In this document: piece after piece, positions 9,903 to 20,985 of the stretch
How positions within the stretch are numbered: the stretch's first letter is position 1
How the letters are laid out: every line of letters starts with the position of its first letter
Notes under the pieces: model-generated
Told to the model about the DNA's origin: nothing
Database searches by the model: none
The model's input: the letters and a program-made list of their open reading frames with translations, nothing else
DNA from: Gnetum montanum
Lineage: Eukaryota; Streptophyta; Gnetopsida; Gnetales; Gnetaceae
NCBI GenBank assembly: GCA_015680685.1
Contig: MNCI01017780.1
Coordinates: forward strand, 1 to 48,312
Reading direction: 5' to 3'
Length of the DNA: 48,312 nucleotides
Position numbers and translations under genes: made by a program

Positions 9903-11640
9903 ATGTCTCTCTCACAAGGAGATGATAATGCATTAAATAAAGCATTCATTGGAGAACTAACAAGATATATGACAAAGAAAATTGGAGTGACCAACTTCAT
10001 GCAGAGGTTTCATTTCATGACCACCTTGACAACACTCAAAGACTACATTCACCTAAGATAGACAACCCTAGAGGAGATGAAGTAAGTCTTGGACAAGGGA
10101 AGGCCTCAAGGCCTAGGACCTCCTCAGAATCTAGAAAAAATAAATCAAGGGACCATAGGAAACATCATAGAAGTTATGGAAATCCTTCCAGTTCCTCATC
10201 TTCCTCTTCCTCTTCAATGTTTAGTTCTAACAAAGATGAATGTAGGAATAGAGACAAGGCTCCACTATGGGGTCAAAATATAAATATAAATTGAACCCAT
10301 GGGAAAATCAAAGACATCAATATGAACATAGGAAAAATCCTCACAATTAAATGAATAGAAATAGAAATTTTCATCATGATATGTCTAATGATGATGAACC
10401 CTTGTTGGCCACTAGAAGCTTGATGTAGATCACAAAGGTTATTAAGATATCCCATAGGCATTGTAAGTAAAGTTTCCTACCTAGGCTTGATATGAATAAT
10501 ATTCCTAAATTTGTGGGAGGCTACAATTCATATCCACAACATCATCTATAAGCCTTCCATGATGCTTGTGTATCATACAACATTGAAAATAGATGACAAA
10601 AGCTTAAGCTCTTCCCTAGGACACTAATCAATAGATCCGAAGTGTGGTATAGATCATTAAAGCCAAATTCAATCCAATGGTGGTCCATAATGTTGGAACT
10701 CTTCAACCAGAAATACCAAACCTATGCACAAGTGTCCAACCTGAGGAGACAAATCCAAGGATGGAGATAAGAACAACATGAGCCCTTGGAGATGGCCATA
10801 GACAAATATTATTCTCTACTAAATAGATACCCAAGCCATGGTTTCTCTAAGGAAAAGAAACTTTTCCACATCATAGATGGACTTTGTAATAAAACAGGGG
10901 AGACCCTTGGGATGTATGCTCTAGGTTAGTTATACAAGCTACAAACCCATCAAATTTGAGAGCTAATTAAGTGTGTGGAAAAAGAAGAAGGGGAGTTATG
11001 CAAATGGGAGAATGTTGAGAAATATCATTGGGATCCAACTCTTCAAAAGAAAAAGGTCCACCTCTATGGTAAGGAAAAATAGGCAGCTCTTAATAGGGTG
11101 ATTTCACAATAAACCTTGTTGATATAAAAGTCCATTGATGAACTTGAAGTAAAGTTTGATAGGATGTCAAAATGGATAAATGATAAAATTACAACTTTAG
11201 TAGAAACCATAGAGGAAAGGTAATGCAAAATTAATTAAGCAATCATAATAAATAAAGGAAGAACTAAGAAACAACTAGGAACACTTATCGGCAAATAGGG
11301 GAAATGGTTCAAGAAAGCAAGGCTATAAATTCAATCACAAATGAAGATGATAGATGTGACCTATGCATATATGACCATCCAAAGGGCTATTGTCCAATCA
11401 TGTTGCATCTACATGAGTATTGGATGTTTACATGAAATCCCAAGTTTGTACAAAAGCACATGCCTAGAAACTTACCTTTTTCACAAGGTAATTATCGACA
11501 TGACTATAATCAATCATACTATCCTAGGGGGACTTATTAGTAGCCTTAACATCATCATCAACTATAGTGGAAAAACCCAAAATTTTGGGGGAGGCCATCA
11601 CCAAACTAGGCCTAACCTTACTACCAACTGAAACCGTACA
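9903..11640 (+). pseudogene. gag of element A (capsid-like domain and zinc knuckle)
   Basis: Gag would form the virus-like particle in the cytoplasm and package element RNA. The start ATG at 9903 (MSLSQGDDNALNKAFIGE) aligns with that of element B. A Ser-rich, basic stretch (about 10050-10260) follows, then LPRLDMNNIPKFVGGYNSY (about 10477-10530). Next is the retrotransposon gag core with VWYRSLKPNSIQWW (about 10640-10685), LELFNQKYQTYAQVSNLRRQ (about 10693-10752) and HIIDGLCNKTGETLGMYA (about 10870-10920), as in Athila/Tat gags. A zinc knuckle CDLCIYDHPKGYC lies at 11355-11393 (CX2CX3HX4C, one residue shorter than the usual CX2CX4HX4C). Stops and frameshifts make it inactive. The C-terminal tail is missing compared with element B because of the internal deletion. 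Confidence 0.8.
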
Positions 11641-11648
11641 ACTAGGCC

Positions 11649-14257
11649 CAATCATTCAGCATTCATGAAGACGCTCTTGCTACAAGGAAGTCAGTTCAAG
11701 GAGATGCCATGAAACCATAAGCTCTAGTACAAGGAAAACACCTCATGTTGTCACTAGAATTCCTTAAAGCCATTTAGGAGAAATCCATGTTGACCATGGT
11801 CATCATGGAAATGAACTTTAGCCCATTTATGGCATTCACTCTAAGGTTGTTAGAACTCAACTTCACGCATCACCTCTATGGCCCATTGTTTCAGAAAGTG
11901 GGGAATGGTACCTGGGCAAGATGTACCAATTTTGGCATAATAAAGAGGAAAGGCACCACAATCAACATCAGCAGAGTCTCTATCTCTTTTTTAGTCAAGG
12001 AAATTGCATAGGCTCTAAACCTATTAAATGTGGAGGCCAAATTGGCACATCTATCCACAAGGTCAGATCCAAAAACTAGAAAGTTTTGGCTAAAGTGGGA
12101 TTACAACAAAGATGATAAAATATACATTGAGCTGACTCTAGAAGAGAGGACATATTTCAAAATCGGCACATACCATCTCTTCCCAACTAAAGGACTTAAT
12201 AAAATATCAACTTATGTGGTAAGGGAGAGTGCAATATTAATTAGCAAATTCAATGCCAATCTCCCTCAATTATATTTCATGGAAATTCAAAGGTGGTTTG
12301 AAGGAAAGAAGGTAGGAAAAGCAACACTTCTATTTCCTTACCTAATCAAGAAGTTATGCAAGTGCACTAGGATCATGGGATACACCAATGACGTTTCCAG
12401 GAGAGCTTAAAACACTTCCTTCACTAAATTGCTTAAATCTATAGCACAAAGCAAAGACCTTGGTGAGGAATAAGAACCAAAGAAGGAAACAGAACTAGAA
12501 AATTAAATAGAACAAGAGCCAAAGTAATAGTGAGAGCTGCAAGTCCCACCACCATCACCACAATGTTACAGGCTTGCAATGAGCCATCTGCAGAAAATAA
12601 CTAAAACACTATATTGGGGGAATAGAGATTAATTAAATATATTTAGATTTATTGATGACACTGTGCAACTGATAGTTTCTATTGACCCATCAAGGGGGTA
12701 GATTTCGTTACAAACAAAGGGAGAATCCCAATCGTCACAAAAAATATCTAGTAACATTGCATCTTTTTAGGTGATGCTTGAGACAAGAGAAGGTGCCACA
12801 GTGGTGGTCAGGCAACATCAAGATGTGGAAGGTGTAGCAGAGGTGATAACAGATCACATGAAAGAATCTTTCAATGTGCCTGTTATGCCCCCAGTGGACT
12901 TGATTAGGACTAGAGATGCACAAATGCTTATTGGGACTTCAATGACTCTTGTGGCTCATGAGGATGTTCTTAATAGATTTCTATAGATGAGACAAGTAAT
13001 GATAATCCTTTTCGACATCCCCAATGATGTTACTATAGTGCAATCAAACCTCATCACCAAAAAAGAAAAGCTAGTCATGGTTGAGACTAAGGTAGAACAT
13101 GCAGAAATAGAAGTGCATCGACTACAACAAGAGCTAGCAACCTTGAGAGCTAAATGATGGGACCATACTCAATTTTCACACCTAACCAATTAGAATAATT
13201 CCAAAAAAAAGGGCTAAATCAATTAATTAATAAAACAATGCTGTTGAGCAAGAGAAGGAGAAGGTGGCCTGTAATGTCTCAACTACTGAAGCTTAAGCAT
13301 ATGCCCATGTGAAGGCATTAACCACCATACAAGAAGAAAATAAATAGCTAGCCATGGATAACACAAGGTTAACCACTATAGAAAAATAGAAGAACATCTT
13401 GAAGGAAAGTGTTCACCAATTGAGAGAACAACTAGTGAGGATCAACTAAGACCTCAATCGATTGGCCAAAGAAAATTAAACCCTCTCAATGGAAGAGGTC
13501 CATGCAATTTGTCAAAAATATGCAATTGAAACAAGCTCATGGAAAAACAAGGTCAAGAAATACAAGAAGCTAAAGGAGAACCTCCAAGAATAGGTTGGCA
13601 TGTATAAATAGATTAATGCAAAGGAAATCTCGATGAAAAGAGTCTGCATCAGATCCATGTCAATACCAAATCCTGATTGATAATCCATCCTGGATAGTTA
13701 TGCACTGGTCCACCAAGCAAAAGTAAAGAATAAAGACTTAAAGGAATACATGGCATTGGCTAACCTTTGATATGCCAACCTTGCCATGTTAATGGTAGCT
13801 CGACCTAAAAATGAGCTAGAGTAGCAAGTAGTGGGTACCTATGCACTATATGAAAAAAAGTTTATAGATAGAAAAAATGCTTTATAAAAACTCCATATGG
13901 TAAACTTAGAATTGAAGGTGATTAATGCCTACTACCATGGATAGAAATATGTAGTCTCAAACCTATCTAGGTAATTAATAGGTCACAAGGAATTGAAAAA
14001 AAAAGGCGAAGGCCTTTGAGGAGGAACAACGGTAGTTTACAACCTGATACGTGAAGGCCAACAAAATGTTTTTGTAGCTGTCATGTTCATGGGATGTACT
14101 AGCTCTGGCACACATTAATTAAGTAGCCTAGATGGTACATGATCCAAGAATAAAGGAAGAAAAGTTATAGGAATTCTTGAATTGCTAAAAATTCCAAAAG
14201 CCTAGCGACAAAGGGAAGCAACTAATGGAAGAGCCACCACCTCCGAGAACTACATGA
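11649..14257 (+). pseudogene. ORF2 of element A (plant transposon-like domain + coiled coil), N-terminally truncated
   Basis: This begins at the deletion junction with QSFSIHEDALAT, aligning to QSFSIHQEDPTT in element B, and ends at a TGA (14255-14257) in the same EEPPPPRTT context as in B (EEPLPLGTT). The globular part includes TMVIMEMNF (about 11793-11820), LAHLSTRSD, LTLEERTYFKIGTYHLFPTK (about 12135-12195), IQRWFEGKK and GYTNDVSRRA (to 12410). This resembles the uncharacterised 'putative plant transposon protein' family. The second half (about 12770-14000) is rich in K, E, Q and L, with heptad-like spacing suggesting coiled coils. One net frameshift lies after about 13000, and many in-frame stops are present. 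Function is unknown; the position downstream of gag is that of an env-like ORF. Confidence 0.75.
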
Positions 14258-14437
14258 GCTTTCCCAATTTTGTGTCTTATCATGTTGTGTTCATATTTTT
14301 TGTAAAACACCACTACAACATGTAAAAGTCAGTCTTTGTGTCTATTCAAGTTAGTCAATAATCCCATACCTTCCCAATATTTTGTAAAGAGCTTGTTCCT
14401 CATTTTTTTTAACTTGAGGATGAGTTTTCATTCAATT

Positions 14438-14446
14438 GTGGGGGTA
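14438..14446 (+). other. Polypurine tract of element A
   Basis: GTGGGGGTA immediately precedes the 3' LTR start TGATGAGTCATG. The preceding CTTGAGGATGAGTTTTCATT is also conserved in element B. This is the expected plus-strand priming site. Confidence 0.8.
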
Positions 14447-15312
14447 TGATGAGTCATGTTTTGTACAACTCTGATATTGGGGCCATGATGTTGGGTATCC
14501 GATATTGAGGCACAACCTTTGATGTTAGCCATCCGATATCACCCCTTTTATGCTAGCCTATAAATACCACACTTGGGTGTATGGTTGGGATATAGATTGT
14601 TGATAGATTTTAGATAGCTTTTTCATAAATTTTTGATTTCAAGTTCTATTTTATTCTAGTGGATGCCCACAGTGTGATGTTAAGTGATTATATGACATCC
14701 TTATTCAAGTGTGATGTACTTGGATGTGTTACATGACTAGCAATAAAGATTGAGATTACTTTCATCATTGTAGCATCCATTATTACTTTTAATTGCTTAA
14801 ATGTTTACTATTTTCCTTAGTTAACCTTCCCATTTATTACTTTTTATTATTCATGTTATTAAGTAGAATGAATACAACTAATCACGAGCACTTAAATGTA
14901 ATTACTTAGTAACCTAGTAGTGTATCGTTTTGTAAGCCCAATGATGTATGCTTGGTAATCCCAACAGTAGTTACACAAAGTCTAAGGTGTGTGTAGACAA
15001 TTAGGAATGGATACTCATCACACATAGGCTAGTTTAGATTTTACTTTCTGTTGTTAATTAGCTTAATTAATCAATATCTTTATTATCATTAGGAGTAGCT
15101 TAGGGCTAGACAACATCAATCATCATATGCCTTAATTTGGACTAAATCATATGTGACAAAGCTAGCACTCACCCATGTGGGAACACAACAAACTGCGATC
15201 AAGGCATAATGATCTAAATGTAAAGCTAGTCCCATCTATGGAATTCGATCAGATTGTGCATGAACACTTGTGATTTTTATGGTTAGGTGTAAGGGTACCT
15301 CATTGCTCATTA
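14447..15312 (+). repeat. 3' LTR of element A
   Basis: About 866 bp, starting TGATGAGTCATG and ending near GCTCATTA. It is closely similar to 8888-9777 throughout, with TATAAATA at 14559-14566. Divergence from the 5' LTR is moderate by eye and mostly transitions, so the insertion is old. Confidence 0.88.
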
Positions 15313-15360
15313 CCTACGCTTAAACCTATGTCTTATAACTTAAGAAATAAGTAGCTTACC

Positions 15361-15440
15361 ATCACTTTAAGTGGTGATCCCTACATAGAGCCAACATCAC
15401 CACTTGGCTATATGTAGGAACTATCACTTGGAGTGATGAT
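15361..15440. repeat. Interleaved inverted repeats (pseudoknot-like order)
   Basis: AAGTGGTGAT (15369-15378) pairs with ATCACCACTT (15396-15405). CCTACATAGAGCCAA (15380-15394) pairs with TTGGCTATATGTAGG (15404-15418) with one mismatch. The order is A-B-A'-B'. Short palindromes around ATCAC/GTGAT flank both sides. Confidence 0.6.
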
Positions 15441-17148
15441 AATGTGCTAGTGTTTGGTTTTCAATTAGTATTAAGTAGGAGCTATTAAAGTTAGTTCCTA
15501 AAATCATAGTGATCTACTTTGCTTATATATTAGCGCTTGTTCACCTAGTATATTTTAGTAGGTGCATGACAAGTAGCACTACATTTCCTTTTCTTTTGAG
15601 TACATAATTCTTAAATCTATTCCTAGAGGCTTAGTACACTAGAGTATGATTATTTATCACATTGAAATCCTTAGGGTGTGCTTAAGGCATTCATGCTCTA
15701 TCTAGCTAACAATTAAGGCTTTGTAAATTGAAAGCTATGCTTCTATCTTCATGACCTACTAGTTAGTTGGAGCTAGATCCTTTACAATAGTAGTGTGAAT
15801 ACTATGTTACTTGCTACTAGCCATGCACAATGCCCACTAAATGGCATTAACATGGAGTTAAGTGTTATGAGTATAATAAGAGTAAATGAGCTCAACATCC
15901 CAATTGAAATAGATGGCATCTATATCATCTACATTCACATTATTTAAACAGTTAGTTTGCTATCAAAAAGTTGTAAGTATTAATTGAAAATGTGATTAAG
16001 TAGAATGTTGGTTCCTCTAGGATCAATAAGTGGTATCTTGCTTTAGCACATAAGATAACTAGTGCTAACTATTTCTATGAAAGAAATACTAGTTCAGATT
16101 AGATGTGTATCCTTCTAGGTGTTTGAAGTTATTGAGTGTTATTGCATTAGTAGCTATTAGTGATGTCCATAGCTATTGGTAGGATGCTTCAAAGACTATC
16201 ACTAGCTTGTAAGAAAGTGTAGTGGATCACATTTTAGATCCTCTTTTAATACATAAATACATTCATGGAGTAGAAGTAGTAGGGTTGTAGCATTATATCT
16301 TCTTTTCATCCAATATCACATTCCTATGCAATGGTATCTTTAGTATGAAGGACTTAGCTCCCTACCACTCAGCCTATCTAACCATTTAACTACCCTATAT
16401 GGCAAGCTCATTACCAACTGAGCTTAAGGATCATCTAGTAGCTATCAATACTACAATAACATGCCTAGCTTAAAAATAGAGTAGCATACCTAGTTTAAAA
16501 ATTATTGAGAGCCAACACACTTGCCTATGTTATCTTTTTCCCTCTATGGTTACATTAGGTAGGAAGAACTCTAGTTAATGATAAGAGTAAAGTCATTTGC
16601 AAAGCTTCTAGACTTACAAGAAAATTCTTTTTTATACTTAATTAGATATAAGAGTCCACCTAACCTACTATAATAGTATTTAGTAATAAGCTATGTAAAA
16701 CATGATTTATCAAAGATGTGTGGGAGTATTGTATTTTCTATTAGTATTAGTAATGTTGACTAGTTAAGATAAGTGGATTATCTTACCTACTAGTTAGGTC
16801 ATTAAAGGGATATCGATCCATACCTTCAATAAAAAACAATACTAGTGATTGATTTTTTTTAAGGGAAGGAAAAGGAAGTAGTCCACGTTTGACTATGGTA
16901 TTATTGTCTTGGCTAACAGTCCATTTTTTGGTTAAAATCTTCTATTGAATAATGTTAGTTTTCTATAGTTTAGATATATTTTTTGGATACCCTATGTATT
17001 TGTATTTGTGCTCAATATACAACATTTTGATTTGTTTGTTTGATGGTTTTCTACATGATTTTTGTAGATACATTTCTTTTTCCTATGATTATCATTTATT
17101 ATTACTATATAATATTTGGTGTTTGTTTACTTTTTATTCAAATTTACA

Positions 17149-17249
17149 ACTAGTCATTTATAACAAATGGTTCAAAAGTATCATAATCCAAATTTCANGA
17201 ACTAGTAATTTATAACAAATGGTTCAAAAGTATCATAATCCAAATTTCA
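17149..17249. repeat. 49-bp direct duplication flanking a single N
   Basis: 17149-17197 and 17201-17249 are identical except for one base (ACTAGTCATT versus ACTAGTAATT), with N at 17198. It looks like an uncollapsed overlap at an assembly join. Confidence 0.85.
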
Positions 17250-17402
17250 AAAAAATAGATAATATTTTACAAAATGATACTACAAGTATGAAGGCTCTAC
17301 AACATGAGATACCTATGAAAAAGATATTTACATTCTTTTTATAAAACCCAAGGTAACTCAACCATATAGCTAAATTCTTTTGTAATTTTTTACAATTCTA
17401 AT

Positions 17403-18003
17403 TGATGAGTGGCGAGGTACCCCTACACTCAACCATAAAAATATGAGTGTTTCACGCACANNNNNNNNNNNNNNNNNNNNNNNNNNNNNNNNNNNNNNNN
17501 NNNNNNNNNNNNNNNNNNNNNNNNNNNNNNNNNNNNNNNNNNNNNNNNNNNNNNNNNNNNNNNNNNNNNNNNNNNNNNNNNNNNNNNNNNNNNNNNNNNN
17601 NNNNNNNNNNNTTTAGGGTGAAGAGATATTAACTAAGAAAGTAGTAAATAATAATTAAGTAAATAATTATGCTAAGTGGATGTTGCAATGATGAAGTAAT
17701 CTTGATCTTTATTGCTGGTCATGTGCGTGTCCAAGTACATCACACTTGAATAAGGATGCCATACAATTACAATCACCACACTACGGGCATGCACTAGGAA
17801 AAAAGGGTTGAGACGAAAAAATGAAAACTTAAACTTAATAATTCTAAAACTAGAAAAATGCCCCTACTAATTCTACCTACTTCTTATTTATAGATGGGGA
17901 AGTAGGCTACGATATCATGTATGTGATATCATGTCTAGGCTGTGATATCGCATCTGCGATATTGCGTATACGATATCGCAGCCAAAAAAATGATAACTCA
18001 TCA
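17403..18003 (-). repeat. 3' LTR of element B (contains assembly gap)
   Basis: In plus view it starts TGATGAGTGGCGAGGTACCC and ends GATAACTCATCA next to the polypurine tract. It matches 24720-25578 on both sides of the N-run 17461-17611. Reverse TATA box (TATTTATA) at 17885-17892. The GATATC motif cluster is at about 17905-17985. Confidence 0.85.
17461..17611. other. Assembly gap (151 N) inside element B 3' LTR
   Basis: By alignment to the other LTR the gap corresponds to about 24778-25175, roughly 398 bp, so the gap size is understated or the copy has a deletion. Confidence 0.95.
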
Positions 18004-18014
18004 TACCCCCATGA
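18004..18014 (-). other. Polypurine tract of element B
   Basis: On the minus strand it reads TCATGGGGGTA directly before the LTR start TGATGAGTTATC, the counterpart of element A's GTGGGGGTA. Confidence 0.8.
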
Positions 18015-18194
18015 CTAAATGAAAACTCATCCTCAAGTTACAGTGAGAACAAGCCCTATTGATTACATAGTGGATAGGTATGAGATTATTGATTGGTGAG
18101 AATGAGTTCATGCCGCAGTGTGGAATCAAAACAAAATTAAGACACAACATAGAAAATGCAAAAGAAAATCCTACAGCTACAAAATTGATGGAAC

Positions 18195-20972
18195 TCATGT
18201 AGTTCCTAGTGGCAGTGGCTCCTCCATGGGTGCTTTTCCCTTGTCTTATGCTCCAGGTCTTGGAACTTGATGGCATTGAAGTATGGCCTACAGTTTCTCC
18301 TCTTCAGTTCAGGGATTCTATGTCATCCATGCTAATGTTTCGATGTTTGATGGATTCGATACCTCCCATGGGTAGGGTAGTTGCGGAAACATTTGATTTT
18401 CCTTGACATACCAAGCTGAAAAAACTCATTGTTCCTCTTCGTAGGCTCTAGCTTTGTCTTTGTATTCTTGAAAATCTACAAGCCATTAAGCCAAGTCTAC
18501 TGCGACATCATTTTATCCCTGGTAGCTTACTTTAACCACCTCAAGTTCATAATTTGTAGCCTCTAATTTTTGCAATATCTTCTTGTGTTCTACAAATTCT
18601 TTTTCATATTTGATGTAGGTGGTGGCTACTTGTTGCTCGATCTCTATTCTCGAGCACCTTGCTGTTAACATGGTGAGGTTGGCATACCACAGGTTTGTCA
18701 ACTCCATGTATTCAGTAAGATCTTAGATCTATAGGTCCCGGTTCTTAAATTTTTCCTAATGGGCAAATGCATATGTGTCCAATATGGCTGGCCAGTCAGT
18801 GTGTTGAGCATTGATAGCATTGATGTGGGCCTTGGCCATACAGATCTTCTTCTCAATGATCTTTTTATACATCCCCACCTGGTCTTGAAAGTGTTTCTTT
18901 AGCTTTTCATGCCATTTAGCCTCATTCTGCCATGCGCTTATTTCAATAGCCATCTTCTAGTGGATGGCGCATACCTCCTCCATTGAGAGGGTTTGATTTT
19001 TCCTGGCTAAATGGTTTATGTCCTGGTTGATCTGGATGAGTTGTTCTCATAACTGCTGAATGTGTGTTTTGAGAACATTCTTCTGCTTTTCCACAGAAGT
19101 CAACTGAAGGTTGTCAACAACAAGCTGCTTGTTTTCCTCTTGGAAGGCCTTGAGTGCCTTGATATGAACATAAGTTTGCACTTGTGCTATAGAGGGATTC
19201 TAAAAAAACTTCTCTTTTTCTTTTGCCACCTTCTTATTCTTTGTTAATAATTTGGTCAGTTGCTTAGTTTTGAAAGTGTCAAGTTGACCTGCAGGAACAA
19301 ATTGTAAAGGATCTTGCTGTGCTACTTGTAGGGCCACGAGCCTTTCTTGCAATTTTTTCACCTCTACTTCAACATGCTTAGCCCTCATCTCTATTAAGAC
19401 CAACTTCCCTTTGGTGAAAATGAGGTTTGATTGAATTACCGTAACATCCTTATGGATGTCAAACAGGGACATCATTACTTGTCCTATTTGAAGCAATCGA
19501 TTAATTACATCATCATGTTCCATAGGAGTCATTGAGGTTCTAGCTAGAGTTTGAGCATCTCGTGTTCTTGTAAGGTCAGCCAGTGATACAACAGGTACAT
19601 TGAATGATTCCTTAATGTGGTCTGTGACCACTTTTGTGGCTCCTACTACATCCTGGTGCTGCATGACCATCACTATGGCCCCTTCACCAGTTTCTAATTA
19701 CACTTGAAAAGATGCAGCATTCCCTAAGATCTGTTGTGACCAAGTGCTCTCCCCTCCTATCTGGATGGACACTTCTTCCCTTGCTCAATCCAAAGAATCC
19801 ATGGGCTATATGACATCATCGATGACATGGAAGAGATTTGTATCATCACCACTTCCCCAATTGACCATCTCAGCGATGGCCTAGAGATGGCTCATCGAAG
19901 GTCTGTAATCTTGTGGCAGTGGTGGTTGATCCTACTGGCCCATGCTAGGCCCTACTTCTTGGCTAGGTTCTACTTCTTGGCTAAGTCCTGCAAGTTGAGT
20001 TGCAGTTGGCCCTACCATTTGTTCCTTTTCTTGTTTTGGCCCCAACGTCTCACTAGTGATTTTCCTTGCAGCTGATGGCTTTAGCAGTTCAGCATATGAA
20101 GCATTTTGAGCTTTTTGGAGGACATCATTGGTATATCCTTTGATACTAGCAGGTTGGCATAGCTTCCTGATAAGAGAAGGAAAGGGCAACACAAGCTTCT
20201 CTATCTTCTATTCCTCAAACCACCTCAGGATCTTCGTAAACTATAGATGAGCAAGGTTAGCATTAACCTTTCCCATCAACACTACACATCCTCTTGCTGC
20301 ATATGTTAAAATTATTTTTAAGCCCTTTGTGGGGAAGAGGTGATAAGTTTCCATTTTGAAGTAAATCCTTTCTTCCGTTGTCAACTCCCCAAATGTCTTA
20401 TCTTCCTTGCCATACGCCATTTTCAGCCAAATGCATTGTGCATCAAGGTTCGAATGGGTAGAAAAATAAGCAACCTTTGGGCCTATATTTGGAAGGTTTA
20501 ATACTTCTGAAATGGCCTGAATAGAGAAGTCAACTATCACACCACAAATGTTAACTATGGTGCCTTGTTCTTTGTTGTGCCAAAATTGGTATGTTTCCCC
20601 TAAGTACCAGGAATCGCTTTCAGAGAGGATAGGACATAATAGGGATCCTTTGAGGTGGTTCCTAATAGCATCTAGAGAAAACTCTATGAAAGATTCAAAG
20701 TTTAATTCCATAATCATCGTAGTGAAGATGGACCTTTCGTGGATAGCCTGAACACAATCTTGGGGAAACGTGAGATGTTGTCCCTATTCAAGCATTGCAG
20801 CAGCTCCTCCTTCCGCCTGCCTTGATTGTATAGTAGTAGGGTCCTCTTGGTGGATGCTAAATGATTGTTCCTCTTACTTTGCATGTTTTTTGGCAGGAAC
20901 TTGTCCACCTCTCCTAGGTCGTTTACTCTCACCTTGAGCAGGACCTTCCTGTTATCTACGTTTCGGCACCAT
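18195..20972 (-). pseudogene. ORF2 of element B: 925-codon frame with basic N-terminus, plant transposon-like domain and coiled coil
   Basis: From ATG (20972) to a TGA (18197-18195, shared with element A) the distance is 2778 nt. All recognised blocks lie in this one frame, so there is no net frameshift in 925 codons; only in-frame stops interrupt it (by hand count 23: 12 TAG, 7 TAA, 4 TGA). The N-terminus MVPKRR and SKRPRRGGQVPAKKHAK is basic and nuclear-signal-like. The globular part (about residues 80-290) has FWHNKEQGTIVNICGV, LTTEERIYFKMETYHLFPTK and GYTNDVLQKAQ, like the 'putative plant transposon protein' family. A P/E/Q linker with repeated SQEV (about residues 290-345) leads to a K/E/Q/L-rich coiled-coil-like half (about residues 430-850). 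No RNase H, integrase or protease signature. Function unknown; structural, RNA-binding or env-position roles are all possible. Confidence 0.78.
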
Positions 20973-20985
20973 CTGCAATCACACG
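20970..20985 (-). promoter_or_regulatory. Putative 3' splice site directly before ORF2 ATG
   Basis: On the minus strand the sequence reads CGTGTGATTGCAG followed at once by ATGG. TGCAG at an exon boundary next to an initiator ATG is a good plant acceptor. No donor was identified, so use of the site is inference. Confidence 0.4.

Larger units (their letters stand above)
8888..15312 (+). mobile_element. Element A: pol-less Ty3/gypsy-type LTR retrotransposon (gag + ORF2)
   Basis: A 6.4-kb element with two LTRs (8888-9777 and 14447-15312), a tRNA-Asp-like primer-binding site, a gag region, a large second ORF and a polypurine tract. Flanking CCTGC (8883-8887) and CCTAC (15313-15317) look like a 5-bp target duplication with one mutation. 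The space between gag and ORF2 is only a few bases, and no protease, reverse transcriptase, RNase H or integrase block is visible. It is therefore non-autonomous. Compared with element B it lacks about 2.7 kb, spanning the gag tail, the spacer and the ORF2 N-terminus (junction near 11640-11648). Confidence 0.85.
15313..17402. other. Unassigned spacer between elements A and B
   Basis: No coding similarity seen. It contains interleaved inverted repeats at 15361-15440 and a 49-bp duplication around a single N at 17149-17249. The 87-residue open frame at 16952-17215 is hydrophobic, ends in the duplicated segment, and matches nothing I recognise. Confidence 0.5.
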
